DNA of 64,000 nucleotides from G965204755 sp965243415. Its GTDB lineage: Bacteria; Acidobacteriota; Vicinamibacteria; Marinacidobacterales; Marinacidobacteraceae. Below are positions 8,427-16,267 of the stretch, one piece after another. The DNA is taken from NCBI GenBank assembly GCA_965243415.1, contig OZ251549.1:992001-1056000 (forward strand). The letters run 5' to 3'. The position numbers were made by a program, and so were the translations under genes. The notes beneath the pieces were generated by a model. The model had not been told where the DNA came from and made no database searches. It saw only the letters and a list, made by a program, of their open reading frames with translations. The number at the start of each line of letters is the position of its first letter. The first letter of the stretch is position 1.

Positions 8427-8903
8427 GTGGCGCTCCTTCCCGCGAACGAACCGGAACCCACCGACGCGGCGACGCTCCCCGTCACCGGCGCCGGCGAACT
8501 CGTCGGGGCCCCGGACGACAACGAGAACGACGAAATGCCGGTTCGCCGCCCGGTCTCGAACCACGGCGCGGGCCTCCCCGTCGAGGGGCCGGCACCGCCG
8601 CACTCGCTCCCCGAGGCGTCGAGTCTCCCGGCCCGGCACGGAGAACCGGAGCGGGCGCCCCGTCCGCAGTCCCTCCGCTCGCCGGTCGATCGGATCGAAA
8701 AGGACTTCGCCTCGCGTCGGACCGCCGGTCGAGACCCGGACTTCCCCCGCCTCGGCTTCACGGCCCCGGCGCCGCCGGAGGCGGTCTCCGGGGACGAACG
8801 GCTCCGGACCGCGGATTCCCGCCGGCCCCGGGCCGCGACGACCGGTATCGCCCGGTCGGCCTACGACTTCAGCACCCTCCGCGACCGACGGAACGCGCCG
8901 TGA
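8427..8903 (+). pseudogene. Relic of a DUF262 gene 5' end (open frame of 158 codons)
   Basis: The frame opens with GTG after GAGGAAAC. Its first ~55 codons match the N-terminal leader of the DUF262 part of the fusion gene downstream: GAGELVGAPDDNENDEMPVR here, against GAEEFVVDPDDGEDDQVPVR there. After that the similarity stops before the catalytic core and the rest is low-complexity sequence. It therefore looks like the head of a fourth DUF262 gene whose body was deleted. The stop TGA overlaps a GTG, and the intact DUF262 gene starts 8 bases later. It could still be translated as a 158-residue protein. Confidence 0.55.
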
Positions 8904-8910
8904 TCGCCCC

Positions 8911-10002
8911 GTGATCGCCCCGTTCCCGCAACTCGGCCTCACCGAACGCGAGTCCGGTCCGCTTCCGCCCGAAAACGAGGCGCCGATCCTCGACCGGGAC
9001 GGCGCCGACGACGACGGGATGACCATCGCCTCGCCGATCGCCAGTTATCCCGGTTCCATCACCACGACGGATCTGGTCCGCGAGATCGAGCGCGACGAGA
9101 TCTTCATCCCCAAGTCCCTCCGGACCCTCCGCTGGTCGCCCCGGAAGGCCTCCCGACTCATCGAATCCCTGATCCTGCGGCTGCCGACGCCGGGCGTCTT
9201 CCTCTACGACGAGCCGGGCCGCGAGCGCCGCCTGGTGGCGGACGGCCGGCAACGACTGCTGGCGATCCATTCCTTCTTCCGGGGCCGGATCGGAAACGAC
9301 GACTTCCGCCTCTCCGGCGTCATCGGCGACCTCGAGGGCAAGACCTACGCGAACCTGCCGTACCGCCACCGGCAGGACCTCGACGACGCGATGCTCGGCG
9401 CCACCGTCTTCCACCAGCACCGGGGCGACGCCGATCACCACGCCGTCTATTCGCTGATGGACCGCCTCGGCGACGCCGCCCCGCAGGAGATCCGCGCCTC
9501 GCTCTACCACGGCCCGCTCAGCGATCTCCTGGGCGGGCTGGCGGAGAACCCCCACTGGCGCCGCCTCTTCCGGGCGTCCCGCGACCGGAAGCAGGACGAG
9601 GAGCTCATCCTCCGGTTCCTGGCGCTCCACAACGACCTCGACGCCGGCGAGCGGCCGCTGCAGCGGTTCCTGAACGCCTTCATGGAGCGCCACCGCGACT
9701 GGAACCCCGCGAAGGACGCCTCCTTCCCGACCCAGTTCCGGGACGCGGTCCGCGCCGTCGCCGAGCAGATCGGCCCCGACGCCTTCCGCCCTGAGGGAGT
9801 CCTCGACGCCGCGGTCGCCGACGCGGTCCTCTGCGGCGTCGCCTGCCGCCTCGAGCACGGCGCCGCCCCCGACGCGCCCTCGCTGCCCGCCGCCCATTCG
9901 CGGCTGACGGAACGCCTCACGGAACCGCTGCCACCGAACCCGAACCCGGATCCGATCCGGACGCGAATCGAGTGGGCGCGAAAGGTGTTCACCGGGAAAT
10001 GA
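8911..10002 (+). CDS. DUF262 (ParB/GmrS-N-like) domain protein, copy 1
   Basis: A 363-residue protein whose core (residues ~45-150) is DUF262: IERDEIFIPKSLRTLRWSP, SLILRLPTPGVFLYDEPG and the signature VADGRQRLLAI (usually DGQQRL). The family has a ParB/sulfiredoxin-type nucleotide-binding fold and supplies NTPase or nuclease function in systems such as GmrSD. The rest is helical and shared with the two paralogs (RFLALHNDLD, NAFMERHRDW, ADAVLCGVACRLEHG). GTG 8911 is chosen because the acidic leader aligns with the paralogs; ATG 9019 is the alternative. The stop overlaps the start of a HEPN gene (ATGA), making a two-gene module. Confidence 0.85.
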   Translation: MIAPFPQLGLTERESGPLPPENEAPILDRDGADDDGMTIASPIASYPGSITTTDLVREIERDEIFIPKSLRTLRWSPRKASRLIESLILRLPTPGVFLYDEPGRERRLVADGRQRLLAIHSFFRGRIGNDDFRLSGVIGDLEGKTYANLPYRHRQDLDDAMLGATVFHQHRGDADHHAVYSLMDRLGDAAPQEIRASLYHGPLSDLLGGLAENPHWRRLFRASRDRKQDEELILRFLALHNDLDAGERPLQRFLNAFMERHRDWNPAKDASFPTQFRDAVRAVAEQIGPDAFRPEGVLDAAVADAVLCGVACRLEHGAAPDAPSLPAAHSRLTERLTEPLPPNPNPDPIRTRIEWARKVFTGK

Positions 10003-10457
10003 CCGGCGGCAGGGACACGCTCCGCCTCGAGAGCGCCATCGAATCGGAACGGCGGCGGTGCGACCGGCTCTCCCCCACCGACCGGCTGCTCGTGGCGGAG
10101 TTGATGACCATCCAGGCCTCCGCCTACCTCGAAGCGGCCTGCCGGGAGATCGTGACGGACTACGCCGCCCGTCACGCCGAACCGGAGATCGCCCGCCTCG
10201 TCGAACAGCAGATGCAGCGATTCGGCACGCCCCGGATGGACCGCATCGTGGCGATCGTCCGCAGTCTCGAGGAGAGCAAGGCGGAGGAACTGAACGCCTT
10301 CGCCCGGGGTCGGCTGGCGGAGAGCGTCAACACCCTCGTCCACCATCGAAACCGGATCGCCCACGGACGCGAAGCGCACCTGGAGATCCCGGCGATCGTC
10401 CGGCACTTCCGCGACGCGCAGGCAGTGGCGCACCGACTCGGGGAACTCCTGTCGTGA
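9999..10457 (+). CDS. HEPN-domain putative RNase, partner of DUF262 copy 1
   Basis: A 152-residue all-helical protein. HHRNRIAHGRE holds the HEPN catalytic pattern R-x4-H (R117, H122), the active site of HEPN endoribonucleases. MTIQASAYLEAACREIV (residues 36-52) is the other conserved helix and is shared with the two paralogs downstream. ATG 9999 overlaps the DUF262 stop by ATGA and the end overlaps the next start by GTGA, so expression is coupled. HEPN RNases paired with DUF262 proteins are known from comparative genomics of defence loci. I infer RNA cleavage as the effector step, triggered or restrained by the DUF262 protein. Confidence 0.85.
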   Translation: MTGGRDTLRLESAIESERRRCDRLSPTDRLLVAELMTIQASAYLEAACREIVTDYAARHAEPEIARLVEQQMQRFGTPRMDRIVAIVRSLEESKAEELNAFARGRLAESVNTLVHHRNRIAHGREAHLEIPAIVRHFRDAQAVAHRLGELLS

Positions 10458-12919
10458 CGACCGGGGCCGCGAATCCGGAGGCGTCCGGCGCCGGCGCCGC
10501 GGTTGCCGCGTCGTCCCGGGGAAACGAATGGAAATCCCGCTTCGGGCCCGGCCGCGACGAACTCCTCGCCGCCATCGCCGCGCGGGAGGGAACGGCCCCC
10601 GAACTGCGGGAAGTCGTCTTCCGCGGGGAGGAAGTGGCCTTCACCGGCATCGAGTCGTCGGCGACCGACGATCTCGCGGAGGTCTTGGTCAGCATGGCGA
10701 ACACGAACGGCGGCCTCGTGGTGCTGGGCGTCCGCGAGCGCGACCGGGCCATCGTGGGCGTCGAGCCCGAGCGGCGCAAAACGCTCGAGGGTTTCCTCGT
10801 GAACATCGCGACCGCCCGGTGCGATCCGCAGATCGTGCCCGAGATCTATTGGAGGCATCTGCCCGACGCCGCCGGCGCCGAGCGGCTGTGCCTCGTCATC
10901 TACATCGCTCCGTCGTTCCGGATGTTCCACTGCACCGCGGACGGGCGCTACCTGCGCCGCAGCGAAGGGCGCCGCTTCCTGATGCCCGCCCACCTCCTGG
11001 AGCCGGTATTGAAGCGGCAGCGTCCGCCCCGGCCGCCGATCGAGGACCGCCCGGCGCCGCACGCCCCCCTGTCCGCCCTGGATTGGACGCTCCTCGACGC
11101 CTACTTCCGCCGCCGGGCCCTGCCGCAGCCGGCGGATCCGGAAACGAGACTGCGCGTCCACCGCTTCGCCGCCGAAACCGACCGCGACGGCACGGTTCCC
11201 ACCCTCCTCGGCCTGCTGATCTTCTGCCGCCGGCCCGACGAGCACTGGCCGGGCGCGTTCCTCCGGATCGAGTCCTACCCCTCCGACGACCCGGCCGCGA
11301 GGCCGACGGACACGAAACGGGTCACCGGGCCCCTCCCGCAGCAGGTCAACGACGCCGTTTCCTTCTTCGCGGAATCGCTGTCCCCGGCCGCGGATCCCGC
11401 GAAGAGGGGCAGCGACGCCCCGGCCTGGTCGCTCCCCGCTCTCCAGGAAGCGGTCGTGAACGCCGTCATCCACCGGGAGTACTCGCTCCCGGCGCCGGTC
11501 GTCATCCGCCGGTTCCCGACCCGCATCGAAGTCGAGAACCCCGGCTCCCTCTTCCGCGACCAGAGCCCGGAAGACCTCTACGCCGGTGTGGCGTTCCAGC
11601 AGCGCAACCAGATGCTCGCCGGCATCCTGTACCACTTCGACAGCCGCGTCACCGGCCGCCCGCTCGCGAAGAGCGGAACGGAGCCGGGTTTCCTCCCCCT
11701 GATGCGCGAGTGCGAACGCCGATCCGGCCGCCGCCCGCTCGTGGAAGAACCCGGCGACGCCACCCGCCTCACGATCTACGCGGCGCCCCGGCCGCCGGCG
11801 CGGAGTGCTGCGACGCCCATGAAGACTCTCCCCGCACCGGAAGCGGTCCCGGCCCCCGCCGCGCCCGGCGCCGAGGAATTCGTCGTGGACCCGGACGACG
11901 GCGAGGACGACCAGGTGCCGGTTCGCTATCTCACCCCGATCTACGGCTCGGACATGCCCGTGAAGACGCTGGTGCGCCGTTTCGAGCGCGAGGAGATCTT
12001 CCTGCCCGAGTTCCGGCGCCGGCTCGGGTGGAGCCGGGGGCAGGCGTCGCGGTTCGTCGAGTCCCTCATCCTCGGCCTGCCGGTGCCCGGCATCTTCCTG
12101 TACCGGGAGCCGGACACCCGGAAGTTGTTGGTCGTGGACGGCCGGCAGCGCCTGTTGACACTCTCGTCGTTCTACGGAGGCCGGATCGGGGAGCGGAAGT
12201 TCCGCCTGACCCAGGTCGGTGAAGACTTCGAGGGCAAAACCTATTACGACCTCTCCGAGGAGGATCGCCGCGCTCTCGACGACACCATCGTCCACGCGAC
12301 CATCTTCCACCAGGACGAGCCCGCCGGCGATCGCAGTTCCGTCTATTCGGTCTTCGAACGCCTGAACGCCGGCGGCGGCGTCCTGCAGCCACAGGAGATC
12401 CGTTCCTGTGTATATCGCGGCCCGTTCATCGCCCTTCTCGAAGACCTGGCGCAGACCCCGGACTGGCGCCGCCTCTACGGGCCGGCGAGTCCCCACAAGA
12501 AGGACGAGGAGATCATCCTCCGGTTCCTTGCTCTCCACAACGCGCTCGACGACTACGCGAGTCCGCTGAAGGGATTCCTCAACGGTTTCGCCCAGCGCCA
12601 TCGTTCCTGGACCGCGGACGCCGGCCCCCCGTTCCCGAAACAGTTCCGCGCCGCGGCGGCGCTGGTCGCCGAGAGGATCGGCCGCCGCGCTTTCCGACCC
12701 GAACGCGCACTGAACGCCGCCTTGGCGGATGCCGTCCTGTGCGGCGTGGCGCACCGCCTCGAGAGCGACCGCGCCCCGGACGATTCCGGCTGGGCGCCCG
12801 CGTGGGAGGAATTGCTGGGGCGCCTGCGGTCGGAGGCCCTGATCTCCGCCGGTACGGCCCACGAGGACCGCGTCCGGAAGCGCATCACCCTGGCGCGCGA
12901 AGTGTTCGCCGCAGTCTGA
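10454..12919 (+). CDS. AlbA/Schlafen-like - DUF262 fusion protein
   Basis: An 821-residue protein made of two otherwise separate defence proteins. Residues ~20-450 are an AlbA_2/divergent-AAA4 Schlafen-like protein (VLVSMANTNGGLVVLGVRER, then ALQEAVVNAVIHREYS and RIEVENPGSLF of the RecG-like C-terminal part). Residues ~480-821 are DUF262 (RRLGWSRGQASRFVESLIL, VVDGRQRLLTL). The stand-alone homolog at 18403-19698 ends ten codons after LTIYAAPRP, and here LTIYAAPRP is followed at once by an internal ATG (11819) that starts a typical DUF262 leader. Loss of one stop codon explains the fusion. The internal ATG may still give free DUF262. GTG 10454 overlaps the HEPN stop. Confidence 0.88.
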   Translation: MTTGAANPEASGAGAAVAASSRGNEWKSRFGPGRDELLAAIAAREGTAPELREVVFRGEEVAFTGIESSATDDLAEVLVSMANTNGGLVVLGVRERDRAIVGVEPERRKTLEGFLVNIATARCDPQIVPEIYWRHLPDAAGAERLCLVIYIAPSFRMFHCTADGRYLRRSEGRRFLMPAHLLEPVLKRQRPPRPPIEDRPAPHAPLSALDWTLLDAYFRRRALPQPADPETRLRVHRFAAETDRDGTVPTLLGLLIFCRRPDEHWPGAFLRIESYPSDDPAARPTDTKRVTGPLPQQVNDAVSFFAESLSPAADPAKRGSDAPAWSLPALQEAVVNAVIHREYSLPAPVVIRRFPTRIEVENPGSLFRDQSPEDLYAGVAFQQRNQMLAGILYHFDSRVTGRPLAKSGTEPGFLPLMRECERRSGRRPLVEEPGDATRLTIYAAPRPPARSAATPMKTLPAPEAVPAPAAPGAEEFVVDPDDGEDDQVPVRYLTPIYGSDMPVKTLVRRFEREEIFLPEFRRRLGWSRGQASRFVESLILGLPVPGIFLYREPDTRKLLVVDGRQRLLTLSSFYGGRIGERKFRLTQVGEDFEGKTYYDLSEEDRRALDDTIVHATIFHQDEPAGDRSSVYSVFERLNAGGGVLQPQEIRSCVYRGPFIALLEDLAQTPDWRRLYGPASPHKKDEEIILRFLALHNALDDYASPLKGFLNGFAQRHRSWTADAGPPFPKQFRAAAALVAERIGRRAFRPERALNAALADAVLCGVAHRLESDRAPDDSGWAPAWEELLGRLRSEALISAGTAHEDRVRKRITLAREVFAAV

Positions 12920-13134
12920 TGGCACCCCGGAGCACGCGTCGTCGTCGGCGCGCCTTCGACTCGGCGGCGCTCGCCTGCCGGAACCGGCGGTTGGACCGGG
13001 ACGAGGACCGCGCCCGCTTGACCCGACGGATGACGATCCGGGCCGCCGCGTACCCGGAGGCGGCCGGCAGACCGCTCGTCGCGCGGTATGTGGATCGCCT
13101 GATTCGCGGTCCCCGGAAGGCTCGGTTCCCGTGA
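12919..13134 (+). pseudogene. Truncated HEPN partner without active site
   Basis: A 71-codon frame starting in a TGATG overlap with the fusion gene and ending in a GTGA overlap with the next DUF262 gene. Residues ~38-58 (MTIRAAAYPEAAGRPLVARYV) match the conserved helix of the intact HEPN at 9999-10457 (MTIQASAYLEAACREIV...). The C-terminal half that should hold the R-x4-H motif is missing. It sits exactly where the other two modules have their HEPN gene. It may be inactive, or an open residual peptide that keeps translational coupling. Confidence 0.75.
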
Positions 13135-14234
13135 ACTGGCCCGATCTCGACCGGCTCCCCGGGGGCGCGGGGTCCGGCGCCACCGCGGACGGGCCGGCCG
13201 CCGGCGCCGCCACCCTCGCCGCGCCGGGAGCCGGGGAGCCGGCGCCGCTGCGCTACTACGCGGCGCACCTGACCGTTCGCGGTCTCGTGGAGGAACTCGA
13301 CCGGGGCGAGATCGTCGCGCCGGATTTCCGTCGCCGCGACCGGTGGCCCCGGAACGACGCTTCCCGCTTCATCGAAACCCTGCTGCTCGATCTCCCGGTC
13401 CCGGAGATCTTCCTCTTCCGGGAGATCGAAACCGACCGCCACCTCATCGTGGACGGCCAGCAACGGCTCGCCGCGCTCTCGGCGTTCTACCGGGGGCGGC
13501 TCGGCGACGGGGACTTCGCCCTGAGCGAAGTGGACGCCGCCTTCGCCGGGAAGACCTACGCGACGCTGCCGGCCGACCATCGCCGCAGCCTGGACGATTC
13601 CCTGATCCGCGCCACGATCTTCGAGCACTACGAGCCCACCGCCGACCGCCGGGCGGTACTCTCGATCTCGAAGCGCCTGAACGGCGGCAGCGCGCCGCTC
13701 CACCCGCACGAGATCCGCTCGCGCATCTACTACGGATCGTTCCGCGATCTCCTCGCCGAGATGGCCGCCGACCCTTCCTGGCAGCGCCTCCACGGCGCTC
13801 CCGCCGCCCGTCCCGAAACCGAAGAAACGATCCTGGGTTTCCTCGCGCTCCACAACGACCTGGCCCGGTATCGCGCTCCCCGGGCTTCGTTCCTGGACGA
13901 GTTCATGGGCCGCCACCGGGAGTGGACCGCGCTCGACGACCCGCCGTTCGCGCAGCAGTTCCGCCGCGCCGCCGCCTTCCTCGAACGGACCGCCGGCCCC
14001 GCGGCGTTCCGGGTGGCCGGCGTCGTGGTCCCGGTCCTCGCCGAGACCCTGATGTGCGGAGCCGCCCACCGCCTCGAAACCGGCCCCGAACCGGACGCCG
14101 CCGCCGTCGGCCCCCGGTGCGAACGCCTGATCCAGGGGTTGCAGAAGGACGCCCCGGCCTCCCCGGGAGTCGAAGAGGTCCGTTCGGTAACCCGACGAAT
14201 CCGCGCCGCCCGCGAGGCGTTCGCCGAGATCTGA
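13131..14234 (+). CDS. DUF262 domain protein, copy 3
   Basis: A 367-residue protein. The leader (residues 1-40) is rich in Gly/Ala/Pro; the DUF262 core follows (LDRGEIVAPDFRRRDRWP, TLLLDLPVPEIFLFREI) with the canonical signature IVDGQQRLAAL (around residue 107). The helical C-terminal part (FLALHNDLARYRAP, EFMGRHREWTALD, MCGAAHRLETG) matches the other two copies. This is the only one of the three with the unaltered DGQQRL. GTG 13131 overlaps the upstream stop, and the stop overlaps the next ATG by TGATG, so it forms a coupled module with the HEPN gene that follows. Confidence 0.87.
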   Translation: MNWPDLDRLPGGAGSGATADGPAAGAATLAAPGAGEPAPLRYYAAHLTVRGLVEELDRGEIVAPDFRRRDRWPRNDASRFIETLLLDLPVPEIFLFREIETDRHLIVDGQQRLAALSAFYRGRLGDGDFALSEVDAAFAGKTYATLPADHRRSLDDSLIRATIFEHYEPTADRRAVLSISKRLNGGSAPLHPHEIRSRIYYGSFRDLLAEMAADPSWQRLHGAPAARPETEETILGFLALHNDLARYRAPRASFLDEFMGRHREWTALDDPPFAQQFRRAAAFLERTAGPAAFRVAGVVVPVLAETLMCGAAHRLETGPEPDAAAVGPRCERLIQGLQKDAPASPGVEEVRSVTRRIRAAREAFAEI

Positions 14235-14686
14235 TGGCCGAAGACGCTCTCCGTCTGGAGCGGGACTTCGCCAAGGCGCAGCGTGCGAGCGCCGACCTGT
14301 CGCGCGACCTCCAGGATCCGATCGCCCAGATCATGGTGATCTGGGCCTCGGGGTACCTGGAGTCCGCCTGCCGGGACATCGTGTCCCGGTATGTGAAGCG
14401 CGGCGCGTCTCCCGGCGTGGCGAACTATGTGGTGGACCAGTTGGACCGCTTCCGCAACCCGCGGATGGAACGGATCCTCCGGCTGATCCGCCTCTTCGAA
14501 CCGGAAAAAGCTGCCGATCTGGCGGAGTTCTCCCGGGGCGCCGTCTCGACCAGCGTGAACACCATCGTCGGCGTTCGCAACCGGTTGGCGCACGGCCGGC
14601 AGGAACCGGTCACCGTGCCGGAGATATCCCGCCACTTCCGCGCCGTCCGCGGATTCGCGCATCGCCTGGACCGACTGCTCGCATGA
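14234..14686 (+). CDS. HEPN-domain putative RNase, partner of DUF262 copy 3
   Basis: A 150-residue helical protein paralogous to the HEPN at 9999-10457. Helix IAQIMVIWASGYLESACRDI (30-49) corresponds to the conserved region of the paralog, and VRNRLAHGRQ (114-123) carries the catalytic R115-x4-H120. It is coupled to DUF262 by TGATG, and its stop overlaps a 30-codon mini-frame (ATGA) leading into the ATPase genes. An endoribonuclease role is inferred from the motif. Confidence 0.85.
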   Translation: MAEDALRLERDFAKAQRASADLSRDLQDPIAQIMVIWASGYLESACRDIVSRYVKRGASPGVANYVVDQLDRFRNPRMERILRLIRLFEPEKAADLAEFSRGAVSTSVNTIVGVRNRLAHGRQEPVTVPEISRHFRAVRGFAHRLDRLLA

Positions 14687-14775
14687 GACCCACGGCTTTC
14701 GGAGCCCCGACGGAAGGCCGGGGAATCCGCAACCGTCGCGAGGCCGCCGCGAACCCGGTCGGGGGATCGCGATGA
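14683..14775 (+). pseudogene. 30-codon relic frame in front of the first ATPase gene
   Basis: A tiny frame coupled at both ends by ATGA overlaps. Its second half (TEGRGIRNRRE, NPVGG) is repeated almost exactly at the end of the truncated DUF4276 gene at 16052-16267, so this sequence marks the left boundary of the ATPase duplication. Its first ~27 bases also resemble the start of the TOPRIM-like gene at 25392, though that may be chance. I regard it as a scar rather than a functional gene. Confidence 0.55.
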
Positions 14776-16055
14776 GATTCGTGGAGGGCCGGGAGCCGTT
14801 CCTCCGGCGGCTGCGGGTCTGGGGGCTGCTGTCGTTCGGCCCGGACACCCCGGAGTTCGAGTTCTCGCCGCTCGATGTCCTCATCGGCGCGAACGCCGCC
14901 GGCAAGTCGAATTTCCTCGAAGCGATCCGGCTGCTGGCGGCCGCACCCACCGATCTGGCGGGCGCGGTCCGGCGGCGCGGCGGGGTCGGGGACTGGCTCT
15001 GGAAGGGCGAGGGCGCGGCGGCGTCGGCCACCCTGTCCGCCGAGGTCGGCCCGTACCCGGAGACCGGCCGGAGGCTCCGCTACCACCTTGAGATCACGGG
15101 CGACGAAGACGGTCGCCCGGTCGTGTCCGACGAGCGGGTCGAAGAGGCGCCCTCCGCCGACGCGCCGGCTGAGGGCTCGGAGGCGCGGCTCATCTACGGA
15201 ACGCTGTGCGGCAGGCGGCTGCTGCGCGTTGCTGAGGGATGGAAACGGAGTTGGTCATACCGAGTGGATCGAGAGGCGGAAATCAAGATCGGCGGGGGAA
15301 GAAAACTCATACCGTCGCCGAACAGGCTTCGGCCAGACGAGTCCGTCCTCGCCCGGCATCGGGACACCGAAGTCCAGCATCGGGACGCCGAGGTCTGTCC
15401 GGAGTTGTCCTGGCTGGCGCGGCAGTTGGGCCGGATCGCTGTCTTCGGCGCCCGGCCGGTCGGCCCGAATTCCCCGGCGCGAAGGTCCCAGCCCGCCGGC
15501 CTTCCCGGAGACCGCCTGCTTCCGGACGCGAGCAACCTCGCCTCCGTGTGGCGCGAGATCGAGCGGCGGGAGCCGGGCCGCCCGAACGAACTGCTGCGCC
15601 GCTTCCTGCCCCGGTGGGAGCGACTTTCGACCCGCGAATCGGACGGAAAGATCGAGTGCCTCTTCCACGAGTTCGGACTCGAAGCCCCGGTGCCGGCCGC
15701 CGGCGTCGCCGACGGAACGATCGCGTTCGTCACCGTGCTGGCCGCCCTGCTGGCGCCGTCTCCGCCCTCTGTCCTCTGCCTCGAAAAACCGGAGACCGAC
15801 CTCCATCCGGACCACCTGTTCCCGTTGGAGGGCCTGCTCGCGGATGCCTGCGAGCGCACCCAGGTCCTCCTGACGACGCATTCCGACGACCTGGTGTCGG
15901 GATTCACGGACCGACCGGAATCCGTGGCCGTCTGCGAACGGCAGGAGAACGGGACGGTGCTTCGCCGGCTGGACCCGAAGATCGTCGAGGAGTGGGCGGA
16001 GGACGGCCCGTTGGGAGATCTGTGGCGCTTCGGGGCGCTGGGCGGCACGCCGTGA
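14772..16055 (+). CDS. AAA (AAA_21/OLD-like) ATPase, tandem copy 1
   Basis: A 427-residue ABC/SMC-type ATPase of the kind encoded before DUF4276 genes. Walker A is LIGANAAGKSNFLEA (residues ~38-52) and the H-loop is LTTHSDDLV. The Walker B region reads LCLEKPETDLHP: the position normally held by the catalytic glutamate is lysine (K339). Compared with copy 2 the first ~135 and last ~210 residues are almost identical, while residues ~140-215 differ completely. ATGA and GTGA overlaps tie it to its neighbours. Its partner gene is truncated, so this copy may work with the partner of copy 2, or not at all. Confidence 0.87.
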   Translation: MRFVEGREPFLRRLRVWGLLSFGPDTPEFEFSPLDVLIGANAAGKSNFLEAIRLLAAAPTDLAGAVRRRGGVGDWLWKGEGAAASATLSAEVGPYPETGRRLRYHLEITGDEDGRPVVSDERVEEAPSADAPAEGSEARLIYGTLCGRRLLRVAEGWKRSWSYRVDREAEIKIGGGRKLIPSPNRLRPDESVLARHRDTEVQHRDAEVCPELSWLARQLGRIAVFGARPVGPNSPARRSQPAGLPGDRLLPDASNLASVWREIERREPGRPNELLRRFLPRWERLSTRESDGKIECLFHEFGLEAPVPAAGVADGTIAFVTVLAALLAPSPPSVLCLEKPETDLHPDHLFPLEGLLADACERTQVLLTTHSDDLVSGFTDRPESVAVCERQENGTVLRRLDPKIVEEWAEDGPLGDLWRFGALGGTP

Positions 16056-16267
16056 AGGCCGTCGTCTATGTCGAGGGCGGCAGCAGCCGCAAGACCGAAC
16101 GCGCGCGGTTCCTCCTGGCGATGCGGACCTTCCTGACGGAGGGCGCCACGCACGCGGGGAACCCGACCCCGCCCCCCGAGGTCGTCGCCTGCGGGCCGCG
16201 GACGGAGGGTCGGGGAATCCGCAACCGCCGCGAGGTCGTCACGAACCCGGTCGGGGGAAAGCGATGA
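16052..16267 (+). pseudogene. Truncated DUF4276 partner gene
   Basis: A 71-codon frame. Its start, VVYVEGGSSRKTERARF, matches the intact DUF4276 protein at 17565-18179 (VVVYVEGGSSRTIERLRF), and alignment continues to VVACGPR (residue ~50). There it jumps into TEGRGIRNRRE...NPVGGKR, the sequence also found just upstream of ATPase copy 1. It is therefore the junction of a tandem duplication that cut the gene. The TOPRIM-like D-x-E motif (VDSE in the intact copy) is lost. GTGA and ATGA overlaps still couple it to both ATPase genes. Confidence 0.85.
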
